Notes: generated by a model from the sequence alone, not told the origin. Positions 16,822-24,175 are shown, counted from the first letter of the stretch. The stretch: DNA of 37,579 bases from an uncultured Lachnospiraceae bacterium (GCA_944377325.1 CALWEP010000103.1:1-37579), one strand, 5' to 3'. Program-made: numbers and translations.

Positions 16822-17346
16822 TTACTTAAAACAATACTTGGATGCAACCTCTGCTTCCTTATCCTTATTTACCATGGCATGAGCCAGAAGGCACATGCCC
16901 TCCAGAGCCTCGTTCAGGCCGAAACCGCCTTTTTTCGGCGTCTCAACAATGTGGATTTTATCCTTATACGCAGCAATTGTCTCCTCGTTTTCCTTTGACA
17001 TGGCCGCAAATGCAGGCACGCCTGTGGTTTCGTTAATATCCAGAGCCACTCTGGCAGCCATTTTTCCATAGCCCAGATAGTTGAAAGCAGGTCCGCAGAT
17101 CACCACGTCCGGCTGAAGCTTCTTCACCATGGCGCAGAGCTTGCGGCTCACCTCGTCCGGATTGGCCTCATAGAAGCCGTCTCCGCAGTACAGACAGGCC
17201 ACAACCCGGCCGTCTACCTTTTTTAAATACTGTTCCATCATCACTGCCGGTCCTACCGGGTCCTTTGTGGCCCCCAGGGGAATCATGTGGTCGTCCTTGA
17301 TTCCCGCTCCGGACTGGATCTGATCATAGATCATAATAATCTTCAT
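16822..17346 (-). CDS. Stand-alone GrdB N-terminal-domain protein (glycine/sarcosine/betaine reductase B-like)
   Basis: 174 aa. It matches only the first 170 or so residues of GrdB-type selenoprotein B: DPVGPAVMMEQYL, then VVACLYCGDGFYEANPDE, PDVVICGPAFNYLGYG and the terminal helix region. GrdB is normally about 430 aa, with the selenocysteine active site in the missing C-terminal half. The gene ends in TAA, not TGA, and is followed by a hairpin, so there is no selenocysteine read-through. In full reductases this domain belongs to the substrate-specific subunit that activates an amino-acid substrate; what the isolated domain does is unknown. It is placed between PTS IIC and the glycosylasparaginase-family gene, in the same direction, so it probably acts on the imported compound or its amino-acid part (inference). 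Confidence 0.75.
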   Translation of the reverse strand: MKIIMIYDQIQSGAGIKDDHMIPLGATKDPVGPAVMMEQYLKKVDGRVVACLYCGDGFYEANPDEVSRKLCAMVKKLQPDVVICGPAFNYLGYGKMAARVALDINETTGVPAFAAMSKENEETIAAYKDKIHIVETPKKGGFGLNEALEGMCLLAHAMVNKDKEAEVASKYCFK

Positions 17347-17395
17347 CTTTTCCGTCTCCTCTCTCTGCCGGCGGCAGTATTTTTAGAGCATCTTT

Positions 17396-18763
17396 TTACA
17401 GATCATCAAAGGAAAGATCATCCAGGGAGAAATCATCCTCCTCTTTCGTCTTGGCAGCATCCGCCTCGTCCTTCAGATACTGCTTATCCATGATCTTGAT
17501 AAAGGGCATGTAGATCACTACGCCCAGGATCAGAAGGGCGATCTGCAGCACTCCGCCCAGCCAGTTGGTAGCCAGGAATCCGGAAATGCCCAGCGGGCAG
17601 GTCCACGGAATGTTCACGCCGGAGCAGATGGGCACCAGGCCGATGGACATGCAGAAATAAGAGATCACGATGTTCACCGTGGGAACAAGCATGAACGGAA
17701 TGATCATGGTGGGGTTCAGCACGATGGGCAGACCGAAGATGATCGGCTCATTGATGTTGAAGATACCCGGTACCAGAGACAGCTTTCCAAGGTCTGTGAT
17801 ACGTTTGGACTTACAGAACATGATCATGGCAATTACCAGAGACAGTGTGGAACCGGCGCCGCCGAAGGTGGCGAACAGATCCTGGAACTGCTGGCAGATA
17901 ATGTGACCCTGGCCTACGCCTGTACGGAAGAACTCCAGGTTCTCCAGAGACAGAGTCTGCAGGATCGGGTTGAATACGGCACCTACTACGGAACCTCCGT
18001 TTACACCGAAGAACCAGAAGAAGTGCAGGAAAATGTAAGCGGTTACCATCGCTCCCAGAGTATCTCCCAGGTTCAGCAGAGGAGTCTGCAGGAACTCAAA
18101 GATGATCTGGAAGGCGTTGGTTCCCAGAGCGCCGAATACCAGGTTGATCACGAAGAATACGGTCATTACGGCGATGGCGGGAATCAGAGCGGAGAAGGAC
18201 TCCACTACCGTTGGCGGAACGCCGTCGGGCATTTTAATTACCCAGCCTTTGCGCTCTACCCAGGCGTAAATATGTACGGATGCGAATGCGCAGATAATAC
18301 CTACGAAGATTCCTTTTGCTCCCAGCCAGCCCAGGCTCAGTCCGGAAAGGCTCACTGCCTGAGTGGTCTCACCGACGGTAACGCTTCCCTCGATCAGATA
18401 GGGCATAAGCAGGAACCAGGACATCAGTCCTACCGCAGCGCCGAACAGCGGATTCGTTCCCATATGCTTCGCAAAGGAGTATGCGATACCCATTACTGCG
18501 AATACGGCCATAATGGTAAACGTGGCGTCAGACGGCTTTCCCAGGAAGGTTGCCAGAGTCTCACCGGTATTCTGGTTTACAACAACGCTGGACAGCCATT
18601 CCGTCCATGCAGGAATCGGGAAGTTGGCAATTACCAGGAAAATGGATCCGGCGATCAGAAGAGGTGTGGAAACCAGGAAACCGTCACGGACCGACATTAA
18701 GTATTTGTTTCTTCCTATGGCCTCCGCCAGAGGCATAAGAATCTTTTCCAATCTGCTGAGCAT
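17396..18763 (-). CDS. PTS sugar transporter subunit IIC, lactose/cellobiose family
   Basis: 455 aa polytopic permease that translocates and positions sugar for phosphorylation. Around ten hydrophobic segments are visible; the N-terminal MSVRDGFLVSTPLLIAGSIF and the signature FNINEPIIFGLPIVLNP, containing the substrate-region NEPI motif, place it in the CelB/ChbC/LacE-type IIC family. No IIB domain is fused at the C-terminus, which ends in an acidic tail (DDFSLDDLSFDDL). The ATG at 18763 has AGGGGG upstream. Partner IIB and IIA proteins are encoded immediately upstream. Family members carry beta-glucosides, chitobiose or lactose; sugar specificity cannot be read from the sequence. Confidence 0.94.
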   Translation of the reverse strand: MLSRLEKILMPLAEAIGRNKYLMSVRDGFLVSTPLLIAGSIFLVIANFPIPAWTEWLSSVVVNQNTGETLATFLGKPSDATFTIMAVFAVMGIAYSFAKHMGTNPLFGAAVGLMSWFLLMPYLIEGSVTVGETTQAVSLSGLSLGWLGAKGIFVGIICAFASVHIYAWVERKGWVIKMPDGVPPTVVESFSALIPAIAVMTVFFVINLVFGALGTNAFQIIFEFLQTPLLNLGDTLGAMVTAYIFLHFFWFFGVNGGSVVGAVFNPILQTLSLENLEFFRTGVGQGHIICQQFQDLFATFGGAGSTLSLVIAMIMFCKSKRITDLGKLSLVPGIFNINEPIIFGLPIVLNPTMIIPFMLVPTVNIVISYFCMSIGLVPICSGVNIPWTCPLGISGFLATNWLGGVLQIALLILGVVIYMPFIKIMDKQYLKDEADAAKTKEEDDFSLDDLSFDDL

Positions 18764-18792
18764 GATGTTTTTATCCCCCTTTTAGGTTTTAT

Positions 18793-19113
18793 TTATTTAT
18801 TTTCCTTGATCAGCTTGATTGCTGTCTTCAGCACTTTCTCGCCATCCATCATACCGTAGGCCGCCGCGTCGATCACAGCAATCGGGATGTTTTCTTTTCC
18901 GTACTGAGCAACCGTCTCGTCATACATATATTTCACCTGCGGTCCCAGAAGAATGCAGTCGGGACGGTCTTTTGAGATGATCTCTCCCAGCTTGTTGTGA
19001 GGATAAGCCGCTACCTTTACCGGTACGTTGTGGGCGTCAGCCACTCCCTGCATTTTGCTGGCCAGCATGCTGGTGGACATTCCTGCGCTGCAGAACAAAT
19101 AAATCTTTTTCAT
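18793..19113 (-). CDS. PTS lactose/cellobiose-family subunit IIB
   Basis: 106 aa, normal length. Phosphorylated cysteine C8 lies in the P-loop-like FCSAGMSTSMLA. The fold continues with PDCILLGPQVKYM, as in CelB/ChbB-type IIB proteins. It passes phosphate from IIA to the sugar bound by IIC. It lies between IIA (17 bases upstream) and IIC (29 bases downstream) on the same strand. Confidence 0.95.
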   Translation of the reverse strand: MKKIYLFCSAGMSTSMLASKMQGVADAHNVPVKVAAYPHNKLGEIISKDRPDCILLGPQVKYMYDETVAQYGKENIPIAVIDAAAYGMMDGEKVLKTAIKLIKENK

Positions 19114-19130
19114 ACTAATTTTCCTTTCTT

Positions 19131-19454
19131 TTATTTATTTTCAAGAGCCTGAAGCCTCTTGTACAACCGGATGTTTTCCTCTGCCATCAGGCGTACGGTT
19201 TCCGCCGCCATCATCTGGTCTTCCGCGTGCATGAGAATCACGCCGGGAGTGATGTGCTCGCCGCCTGCTTCCTTCGACAGCAGGTCCATGTGAGCGTCAT
19301 GTCCTTTGGAGTAAAAATCGTCTCCTTCTTTCATTTTCTCCTCGCTCAGAGCGAAATCCCCTTTTCCCGCGGCGCGCATAGCCTCCACGTAGCTGGATTT
19401 TGCCATTCCCACAGAAGAAATGATGTTAAAGCAGATTAATTCCAATCCTTCCAT
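19131..19454 (-). CDS. PTS lactose/cellobiose-family subunit IIA
   Basis: 107 aa, helical trimeric IIA protein. The phospho-acceptor is H76 in LMHAEDQMM, with D79 the likely metal-binding Asp of the trimer core. The family consensus is HAQDHLM, so the second histidine is replaced by Gln (Q80) and Gln by Glu. It starts with the typical LELICFNIISSVGMAKSSY segment. The ATG at 19454 has AGGAG about eight bases upstream. It is the first gene of the nine-gene operon, about 45 bases downstream of a -10 box and about 90 bases from a perfect dyad (19540-19556). Confidence 0.93.
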   Translation of the reverse strand: MEGLELICFNIISSVGMAKSSYVEAMRAAGKGDFALSEEKMKEGDDFYSKGHDAHMDLLSKEAGGEHITPGVILMHAEDQMMAAETVRLMAEENIRLYKRLQALENK

Positions 19455-19500
19455 TCCACGTTCTCCTTTCTACTTTTATGGACTTTCTCTGATATTTCAG

Positions 19501-19506
19501 AGTATA
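19501..19506 (-). promoter_or_regulatory. Likely -10 box of the PTS operon promoter
   Basis: Minus-strand TATACT preceded by GTGG. No recognisable -35 hexamer is found at 16-18 bases upstream; instead a dyad lies about 44 bases upstream (centre to centre). This is the picture expected of an activator-dependent promoter. Confidence 0.55.
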
Positions 19507-19539
19507 CCACGTTTTTTTTGGCTGTTTTGCTACTACCTC

Positions 19540-19556
19540 TTCCTAAAACTTAGGAA
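19540..19556. promoter_or_regulatory. Operator candidate, site A: TTCC-N9-GGAA dyad
   Basis: Perfect inverted repeat TTCCTAA-AAC-TTAGGAA, 17 bp, between the RDD gene stop and the PTS -10 box. Two related 17-bp dyads flank the regulator gene (20216-20232 and 22170-22186). Likely binding site of the PRD regulator encoded upstream (inference). Confidence 0.6.
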
Positions 19557-19557
19557 A

Positions 19558-20148
19558 TTATTTCCACGATATCACCTTGGTTCCGCCGATGAAATCGTGA
19601 ATTGCCCTGTGGTCCTTTATGAGCACCATCACAGCGGATACGATGCTCACTGCCATTCCCACATACATCAGAGCCGCAACCAGATTTTTTCCGGTAAGGA
19701 CGGAAAGCACCTGATGGAGTATGGTGCTGGCGGAAACCAGGCTTCCCTCCACAAGGACGATTCCGATCATCTGGCGCAGAAGCAGGCTTCCCGGGGAAGC
19801 GTCCTGCCCGTCCTTTCCCACAATCCGGATCTTCAGCCACCTCTTTCCCAGCGTCTGCCCCTTCCAGCAGAACATCGGCACCGCCGCGTAGTAAAGAAAA
19901 GCGGCCAGCAGGCCCAAACCTCCCGCGATCAGGCTGTAGGGTATGCCGAAGCTCATAATGTTCTGATTGGTCACCGTTCCGAAAAGCTTCATAGACACTG
20001 CGGAAACCGGCAGCGCAACCGCCAAGCCTCCCACATACCAGTCCACCAGATACGCAAAAAAGCGCCGGCTCAGTCCCGCCGGCTCCTGTGCCGGTCCGGT
20101 TTCCTTTAATTCCCTGCCGCCTGCAGGCGTTGCTGCTAATCTTCCCAT
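19558..20148 (-). CDS. RDD family membrane protein
   Basis: About 196 aa, with three to four hydrophobic segments. RDD signature: an arginine-starting first helix (RRFFAYLVDWYVGGL), the loop FCWKGQTLGKRWLKIRIV, and a final conserved DHRAIHDFIGGT. The function is unknown; some family members are proposed Na+/H+ antiporters. Two starts are possible. The ATG at 20148 (MGRLAAT) is preferred, with GGTGAAGG upstream and a possible -10 (TATGAT, 20181-20186) before it. An ATG at 20181 would lie on that box and has only a distant AGGGG. It lies between the regulator and the PTS operon on the same strand, with a dyad on each side, so it is probably part of the same regulon. Confidence 0.8.
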   Translation of the reverse strand: MGRLAATPAGGRELKETGPAQEPAGLSRRFFAYLVDWYVGGLAVALPVSAVSMKLFGTVTNQNIMSFGIPYSLIAGGLGLLAAFLYYAAVPMFCWKGQTLGKRWLKIRIVGKDGQDASPGSLLLRQMIGIVLVEGSLVSASTILHQVLSVLTGKNLVAALMYVGMAVSIVSAVMVLIKDHRAIHDFIGGTKVISWK

Positions 20149-20215
20149 TCCTTCACCTTCCCATCTGTTTGTCTGCATCATACCATGTTTTCTTCCCCTC
20201 AGGGGCGGTGTCCGT

Positions 20216-20232
20216 TTCCGCTCTGTTAGGAA
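20216..20232. promoter_or_regulatory. Operator candidate, site B: TTCC-N9-GGAA dyad
   Basis: TTCC-N9-GGAA (right half TTAGGAA), just past the regulator stop and about 41 bases upstream of a TATGAT -10 candidate for the RDD gene. With one extra base on the left it matches site C at 17 of 18 positions. Confidence 0.5.
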
Positions 20233-20236
20233 CTTT

Positions 20237-22132
20237 CTACCGGATCACCTGTTCCATAAACTCCTCATAGCCGTCCGAATGGATCAGCTCCTGGAATTTA
20301 TCGTTGTCGGATACTATGTTGCACAGCCAGTCAAAAAACACTTTCAGCAGGCTGTTGTCCGTTTCCCGTATGGCCAGCAGCACCACCAGGCTCACCTGAA
20401 ACTCTCCCCACTTCACCGGCTCCCGCAGGATCATGATGGAAATGCAGGACTCCCGTATGGATGCCTCAATGGCATGGGGCACGGCAAAGCCGTAGACAAA
20501 GGAGGTGGAGGAAAGGGCCTCCCGCCGAAATACGTTTTCCTTGAAGTTTTCTCCGCTCAGCCCTTTTTCCGAGATTCTGTCGCAGAGGAAGTCCAGGATC
20601 TCTTCCCGGCTCTTCATGGAGCTGCTGATATGGAACAGATCCTTTCTCATAAGGCGCTTCATCAGGCTGACAAATTCCTTGTGATACCGTTTTTTGTCCA
20701 GCATATTCAGCACCTGAAACACTTTGCTCTCGTCCTCTCCGTTGAGAAACAGGGAAATCTGAACCGTAGGGATGTCCATGTGATGCTTCAGAGGAACGGT
20801 GGTGATGATCATATCCGGCTGATCCTGGATGATCTTCCTGTCCTCGAAAAAGCTGTACACCCGGACTACGTCCATCCGGTTGCCGAACCGGAGCATCAGC
20901 TTGTCCACGCAGGGCTTGGACATGGTATAGCTGTTGGGAATGATGGCCACAACACGGTACAGCTCCGTCCCGTCCATGCGCTCACAGGCAGCTCCCAGAT
21001 GAAGGGCCAGAAACGAGATCTCGTTTTCATTCAGACGGGTGCCGCAGTACTGCTCGATGCAGTAAGCCACCCGGACCGCCATCTCAAACACCAGGGGATA
21101 TTTTCGTTTCAGCTCCTGCAGGTAGATCCCGTTGGCCGTCACCTGGTTCTGCTGCCGCTTCATCAGCAGGCGGATGTGGGCAATAATGCCGTTTTTAAAG
21201 TCTTCATCGGAGGAAAGGTCAATGCCGAACTCATTTTTCAGCACCTCCAGAATGTCCTCCATCAGCCTGTCCATCCCGTCTCCGCTTCTGTCCGGCACAT
21301 CGTCCAGAAGGCGGTCCTTTCCCTTCAGCAGGCCGGCGAACCGGCGAACCTCGTCCTTCACCAGCTTTACCTTATAAATATCAGCAATCCTGGCAAACAG
21401 CTCGTCGGCTATTTTATACTCTCTGCCGTCTCCGTCCTCCGTCTCGTCCATATCGCTTACATAGTTATGGTTCAGCATCCGTTCGATGGAAACGCCCGTA
21501 TGGAGCATGATCAGCGGATACTCCATCTCCGATATCTGATAGTCATATTTTCCGCAGATCTCGGAAAAGTCCTCCTCCAGCTTCAGCAGATCGAAGTCCT
21601 TCCAGATTTCCGCTATGGCGTTGAGGTTCACGAAATTTCCCTTTGTTTCCTCCATGAGAAGCTCCTTGTAGAGCTTTCTCTTATCTCCCTCCTCTCCTGC
21701 CAGCCGAATGTGGTTTTTCGACCGGACCAGTTTAAGACCGGGATACTTCCTGATCCGTTCCCGGATCTTGCGAAGATCGTTGTCAATGGAATAGCCGCTC
21801 ACAAACACCCGCTCCTGCAGGTCGATGAGATTAATCTCCCTGTTTCTGAACAGCAGCTCCTTGATCAGATAGACGCACCGCTCCTGGGCCGTCTGAGGAA
21901 TTACCTCCTTGCTGCTGATGTTTCTGGCCTTCATCAGCTCCTGATCCACGAAATATCCGCTTCTTCGGTTGGCCTGAATCAGCTCGCAGCCGTATTCGCT
22001 GTTGATCCCCTCCACGTCGGAGCGGATGGTTCGGTCCGACACCCCCAAAGCCTTTCCCAGCACTTTTCCTGTAATCGGTTTCATTTCATTGCTCAGCAGA
22101 TCGATAATATGATTTTGACGTTTTGACAGCAT
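20237..22132 (-). CDS. PRD-containing transcriptional regulator with EIIB-like and EIIA domains (MtlR/LicR type)
   Basis: 631 aa PTS-controlled transcription activator. Order: N-terminal winged HTH (residues 1-55, KVLGKALGVSDRTIRSDV); a second HTH/linker; PRD1 near 180-290 with H211 (LIMLHTG); PRD2 near 295-400 with H378 (LALHLGAA); an EIIB-like domain near 405-490; and a C-terminal fructose/mannitol-type EIIA with H553 (AVPHAI). It is normally phosphorylated by HPr and EII proteins, which reports sugar availability. The EIIB-like domain reads VVAIIPNSYTMSK where a phospho-cysteine is expected, so that site is lost. The ATG at 22132 has AGGGGG upstream. It is encoded upstream of the PTS genes on the same strand and is the obvious regulator of the locus. 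Confidence 0.92.
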   Translation of the reverse strand: MLSKRQNHIIDLLSNEMKPITGKVLGKALGVSDRTIRSDVEGINSEYGCELIQANRRSGYFVDQELMKARNISSKEVIPQTAQERCVYLIKELLFRNREINLIDLQERVFVSGYSIDNDLRKIRERIRKYPGLKLVRSKNHIRLAGEEGDKRKLYKELLMEETKGNFVNLNAIAEIWKDFDLLKLEEDFSEICGKYDYQISEMEYPLIMLHTGVSIERMLNHNYVSDMDETEDGDGREYKIADELFARIADIYKVKLVKDEVRRFAGLLKGKDRLLDDVPDRSGDGMDRLMEDILEVLKNEFGIDLSSDEDFKNGIIAHIRLLMKRQQNQVTANGIYLQELKRKYPLVFEMAVRVAYCIEQYCGTRLNENEISFLALHLGAACERMDGTELYRVVAIIPNSYTMSKPCVDKLMLRFGNRMDVVRVYSFFEDRKIIQDQPDMIITTVPLKHHMDIPTVQISLFLNGEDESKVFQVLNMLDKKRYHKEFVSLMKRLMRKDLFHISSSMKSREEILDFLCDRISEKGLSGENFKENVFRREALSSTSFVYGFAVPHAIEASIRESCISIMILREPVKWGEFQVSLVVLLAIRETDNSLLKVFFDWLCNIVSDNDKFQELIHSDGYEEFMEQVIR

Positions 22133-22169
22133 ATGGTCGCCCCCTGGTTTTCATTGCCTTCCTTCAGAT

Positions 22170-22186
22170 TTCCGGTCTGTTAGGAA
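22170..22186. promoter_or_regulatory. Operator candidate, site C: TTCC-N9-GGAA dyad
   Basis: TTCC-N9-GGAA just downstream of the predicted regulator transcription start, a position suited to autorepression. A degenerate fourth copy, TTCC-N9-AGAA (22222-22238), overlaps the regulator -35. Confidence 0.5.
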
Positions 22187-22197
22187 GTAATATAAAA

Positions 22198-22226
22198 ATT
22201 ATACCTTATCTGCTCCTGTTTTTCCA
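22198..22226 (-). promoter_or_regulatory. Promoter of the PRD regulator
   Basis: Minus-strand TGGAAA (22221-22226, four of six consensus bases), 17-base spacer and TATAAT (22198-22203). Dyad-like sites lie on both sides of it. Confidence 0.65.
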
Positions 22227-22268
22227 TGACTATTAGAAAAACCGATAGAAGCGTTCAACTTTTCTAAG

Positions 22269-22297
22269 TGGATTCCTGCAAACAAGGGCGTTATAAT
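22269..22297 (+). promoter_or_regulatory. Promoter of the AEC transporter gene (weak -35)
   Basis: TATAAT at 22292-22297, about 45 bases before the ATG. The best -35 at 17 bases is TGGATT, poor by consensus. An 8-bp inverted repeat, TTAGAAAA...TTTTCTAA (22233-22267), ends at the -35 edge and may be a control site. Confidence 0.55.
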
Positions 22298-22340
22298 AAA
22301 AAAATCAGACAATTTCATTTTTTGAAAGAAGGATTTCGCC

Positions 22341-23249
22341 ATGGACAACTTTTTGAAAATGCTCAACACCCAGCTGATTCTGATCATCTATCTGGCCGTC
22401 GGCTTTTACTGTGCCAAAAAGGGCATCATTGACACTCACGCCAAGCAGAAGCTCACCGACCTGATCCTGAAGATCACCCTTCCCTGCATGATCTTCGCCT
22501 CCTTCAACAAGGCCCTCACTCCCGAGGTTCTCCGTCAGACTGCGGTAATCTTTGCCGTGGCCATGGGAGTCACCCTTCTCTCCTACCTGTCCGGCCGGGT
22601 TCTGTACAGCCGTTTTCCCTCAGATAAAAAAAGCATTCTCCAGTACACCACTCTGGTAAACAACTCCGGCTTCCTCGGTATGCCCATGGTGAGCTCCGTC
22701 TACGGGGCGGACGGGCTGTTTTACGCCTCCATCTTCATCATTCCCAACCGAATCGCCATGTGGACCGCAGGAATCTCCCTGTTCTCCTCTTCCTCTTTCA
22801 AGGAGAGCTGCAGGAATATCTTTCTCAACCCCTGCATCATCGCCGTATTTCTGGGCATGGGCAGACAGTTTCTGGAGCTTTCCCTCCCCGGCTTTCTGGA
22901 GACGGCTGTGGGCTCCATGGGAGATATCACCACCCCTCTTTCCATGTTTATCATCGGAACCATGCTGGTGGATGTTTCCCTTACCTCCATGGTGGAGCCT
23001 TCTATCCTCTATCTGAGCCTGGTGCGCCTGATCGCTCTGCCTCTGGCGGCGCTGGCCGCGCTGAAGGCCCTGAATATGCCTTCCATGCTGGTGGGCGTTT
23101 CCATGATCCTGACGGGAATGCCTGCCGGCAGCACCGCCGTTCTCCTGTCGGTAAAATACGGAGTGGACGCGGACTTTGCTTCCCGCTGCGTGGTGACCAC
23201 CACCCTCCTCTCCCTGATCACCGTTCCCCTTCTGATGCTGCTGATCTGA
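22341..23249 (+). CDS. AEC family transporter (auxin efflux carrier/malate permease type)
   Basis: 302 aa integral membrane carrier with about ten hydrophobic segments in two halves. Conserved points are the N-terminal YLAVGFYCAKKGIID, the middle VNNSGFLGMPM with NS-G-F-x-G-P/M of the crossing helix, and the C-terminal GMPAGSTAVLLSVKYG. Bacterial relatives move malate, malonate or other carboxylates; the substrate here is unknown. The ATG at 22341 has GAAGGA upstream. It is divergent from the regulator and shares a 208-base control region with it, so it could export an acid end-product of the PTS-linked pathway (inference). A bidirectional terminator follows. Confidence 0.9.
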   Translation: MDNFLKMLNTQLILIIYLAVGFYCAKKGIIDTHAKQKLTDLILKITLPCMIFASFNKALTPEVLRQTAVIFAVAMGVTLLSYLSGRVLYSRFPSDKKSILQYTTLVNNSGFLGMPMVSSVYGADGLFYASIFIIPNRIAMWTAGISLFSSSSFKESCRNIFLNPCIIAVFLGMGRQFLELSLPGFLETAVGSMGDITTPLSMFIIGTMLVDVSLTSMVEPSILYLSLVRLIALPLAALAALKALNMPSMLVGVSMILTGMPAGSTAVLLSVKYGVDADFASRCVVTTTLLSLITVPLLMLLI

Positions 23250-23258
23250 CGGGATGAA

Positions 23259-23295
23259 AAAAAGACATCTCCCTCCGCAAGGAAGATGTCTTTTT
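23259..23295. terminator. Bidirectional terminator between AEC and uppP genes
   Basis: Perfect 12-bp stem AAAAAGACATCT (23259-23270) / AGATGTCTTTTT (23284-23295) with T-tracts on both strands, between convergent genes. Confidence 0.93.
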
Positions 23296-23305
23296 CTTTT
23301 CTCTT

Positions 23306-24151
23306 TTACCCTACCAGGGCCGTAACCCCAAAATATGCCAGCACGATGATTCCCAGCACGATCCGATAATAGCCGAAGAATTTGAAATCATTGTTCTTAA
23401 TATACCCCATCAGGAATTTAATGGAATAAACCGATACCAAAAACGCCACCGCCATGCCGAATATCAGGTAGAAGACCTGGGGACCGGTAAAGCTGTTTCC
23501 GTCCAGGAAATACTTTACGATCTTCAGGCCGCTGGCTCCGAACATCACCGGAATTCCCAGGAAAAAGGAGAATTCTGCGGCAGCGCTTCTGGAACAGCCC
23601 AGAACCATGGCTCCCAAAATAGTGGCTCCGGAACGGGAGGTTCCGGGAATCATGGCCAGCACCTGAAACAAACCGATGTACAGGGCCAGCTGGTAGGAAA
23701 TCTGACCTACCTTCTGGATCTCCATAACCCTGCCTCCGTTCCTGTTTTCCAGGGCGATAAACAGCACGCCGTACAGGATCAGCATGGCGGACACCACATA
23801 GGCATTGTCCATAAGCACCGCATCGATCCAGTCATTGAGCAGCAGGCCGAATACCATGGCAGGGATGCAGGCCACCACAATCTTTGACCACAGCCGCAGA
23901 GTCGCCCTCTTCTGGGCCGGCTTCTTTCTGCTGCTGAAGGGATTCAGCCGGTGAAAATAGATCACCAGCACTGCCAGAATGGCTCCCAGCTGAATCACCA
24001 CGTTAAACATATTCACAAAAGCTTCCGGCTGCTTGAACTGCACGATCTTATCCACCAGAATCAGATGCCCCGTGCTGCTGATGGGAAGCCATTCCGTAAA
24101 TCCCTCTACAATCCCCAGGACCAGCACTTTCAACACTTCAATAAAACTCAT
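23306..24151 (-). CDS. uppP: Undecaprenyl-diphosphate phosphatase (BacA/UppP)
   Basis: 281 aa integral membrane enzyme that dephosphorylates undecaprenyl pyrophosphate to recycle the lipid carrier for peptidoglycan; over-production gives bacitracin resistance in known species. Both signature motifs are present: EGFTEWLPISSTGHLIL (about 16-32, with the E-x3-E pair and H29) and PGTSRSGATI (second motif, with catalytic Ser/Arg). Around eight hydrophobic segments are seen. The ATG at 24151 has GAGAGGGAG upstream and follows ung by 24 bases, so it is probably the last gene of the sbcDC-ung unit; a terminator follows. Confidence 0.95.
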   Translation of the reverse strand: MSFIEVLKVLVLGIVEGFTEWLPISSTGHLILVDKIVQFKQPEAFVNMFNVVIQLGAILAVLVIYFHRLNPFSSRKKPAQKRATLRLWSKIVVACIPAMVFGLLLNDWIDAVLMDNAYVVSAMLILYGVLFIALENRNGGRVMEIQKVGQISYQLALYIGLFQVLAMIPGTSRSGATILGAMVLGCSRSAAAEFSFFLGIPVMFGASGLKIVKYFLDGNSFTGPQVFYLIFGMAVAFLVSVYSIKFLMGYIKNNDFKFFGYYRIVLGIIVLAYFGVTALVG

Positions 24152-24175
24152 AAACGCTCCCTCTCCATTCTGTCT

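Noticed and set aside
16822-16824. Continuation of the GrdB-like protein through a UGA into a Sec-containing half
   Set aside because: The stop is TAA and a hairpin follows within ten bases; no GrdB C-terminal sequence is found downstream.
19967-22126. Open frame of 719 codons on the plus strand opposite the PRD regulator
   Set aside because: It is antisense to a regulator with complete domain order and has no recognisable domain; a shadow of codon bias.
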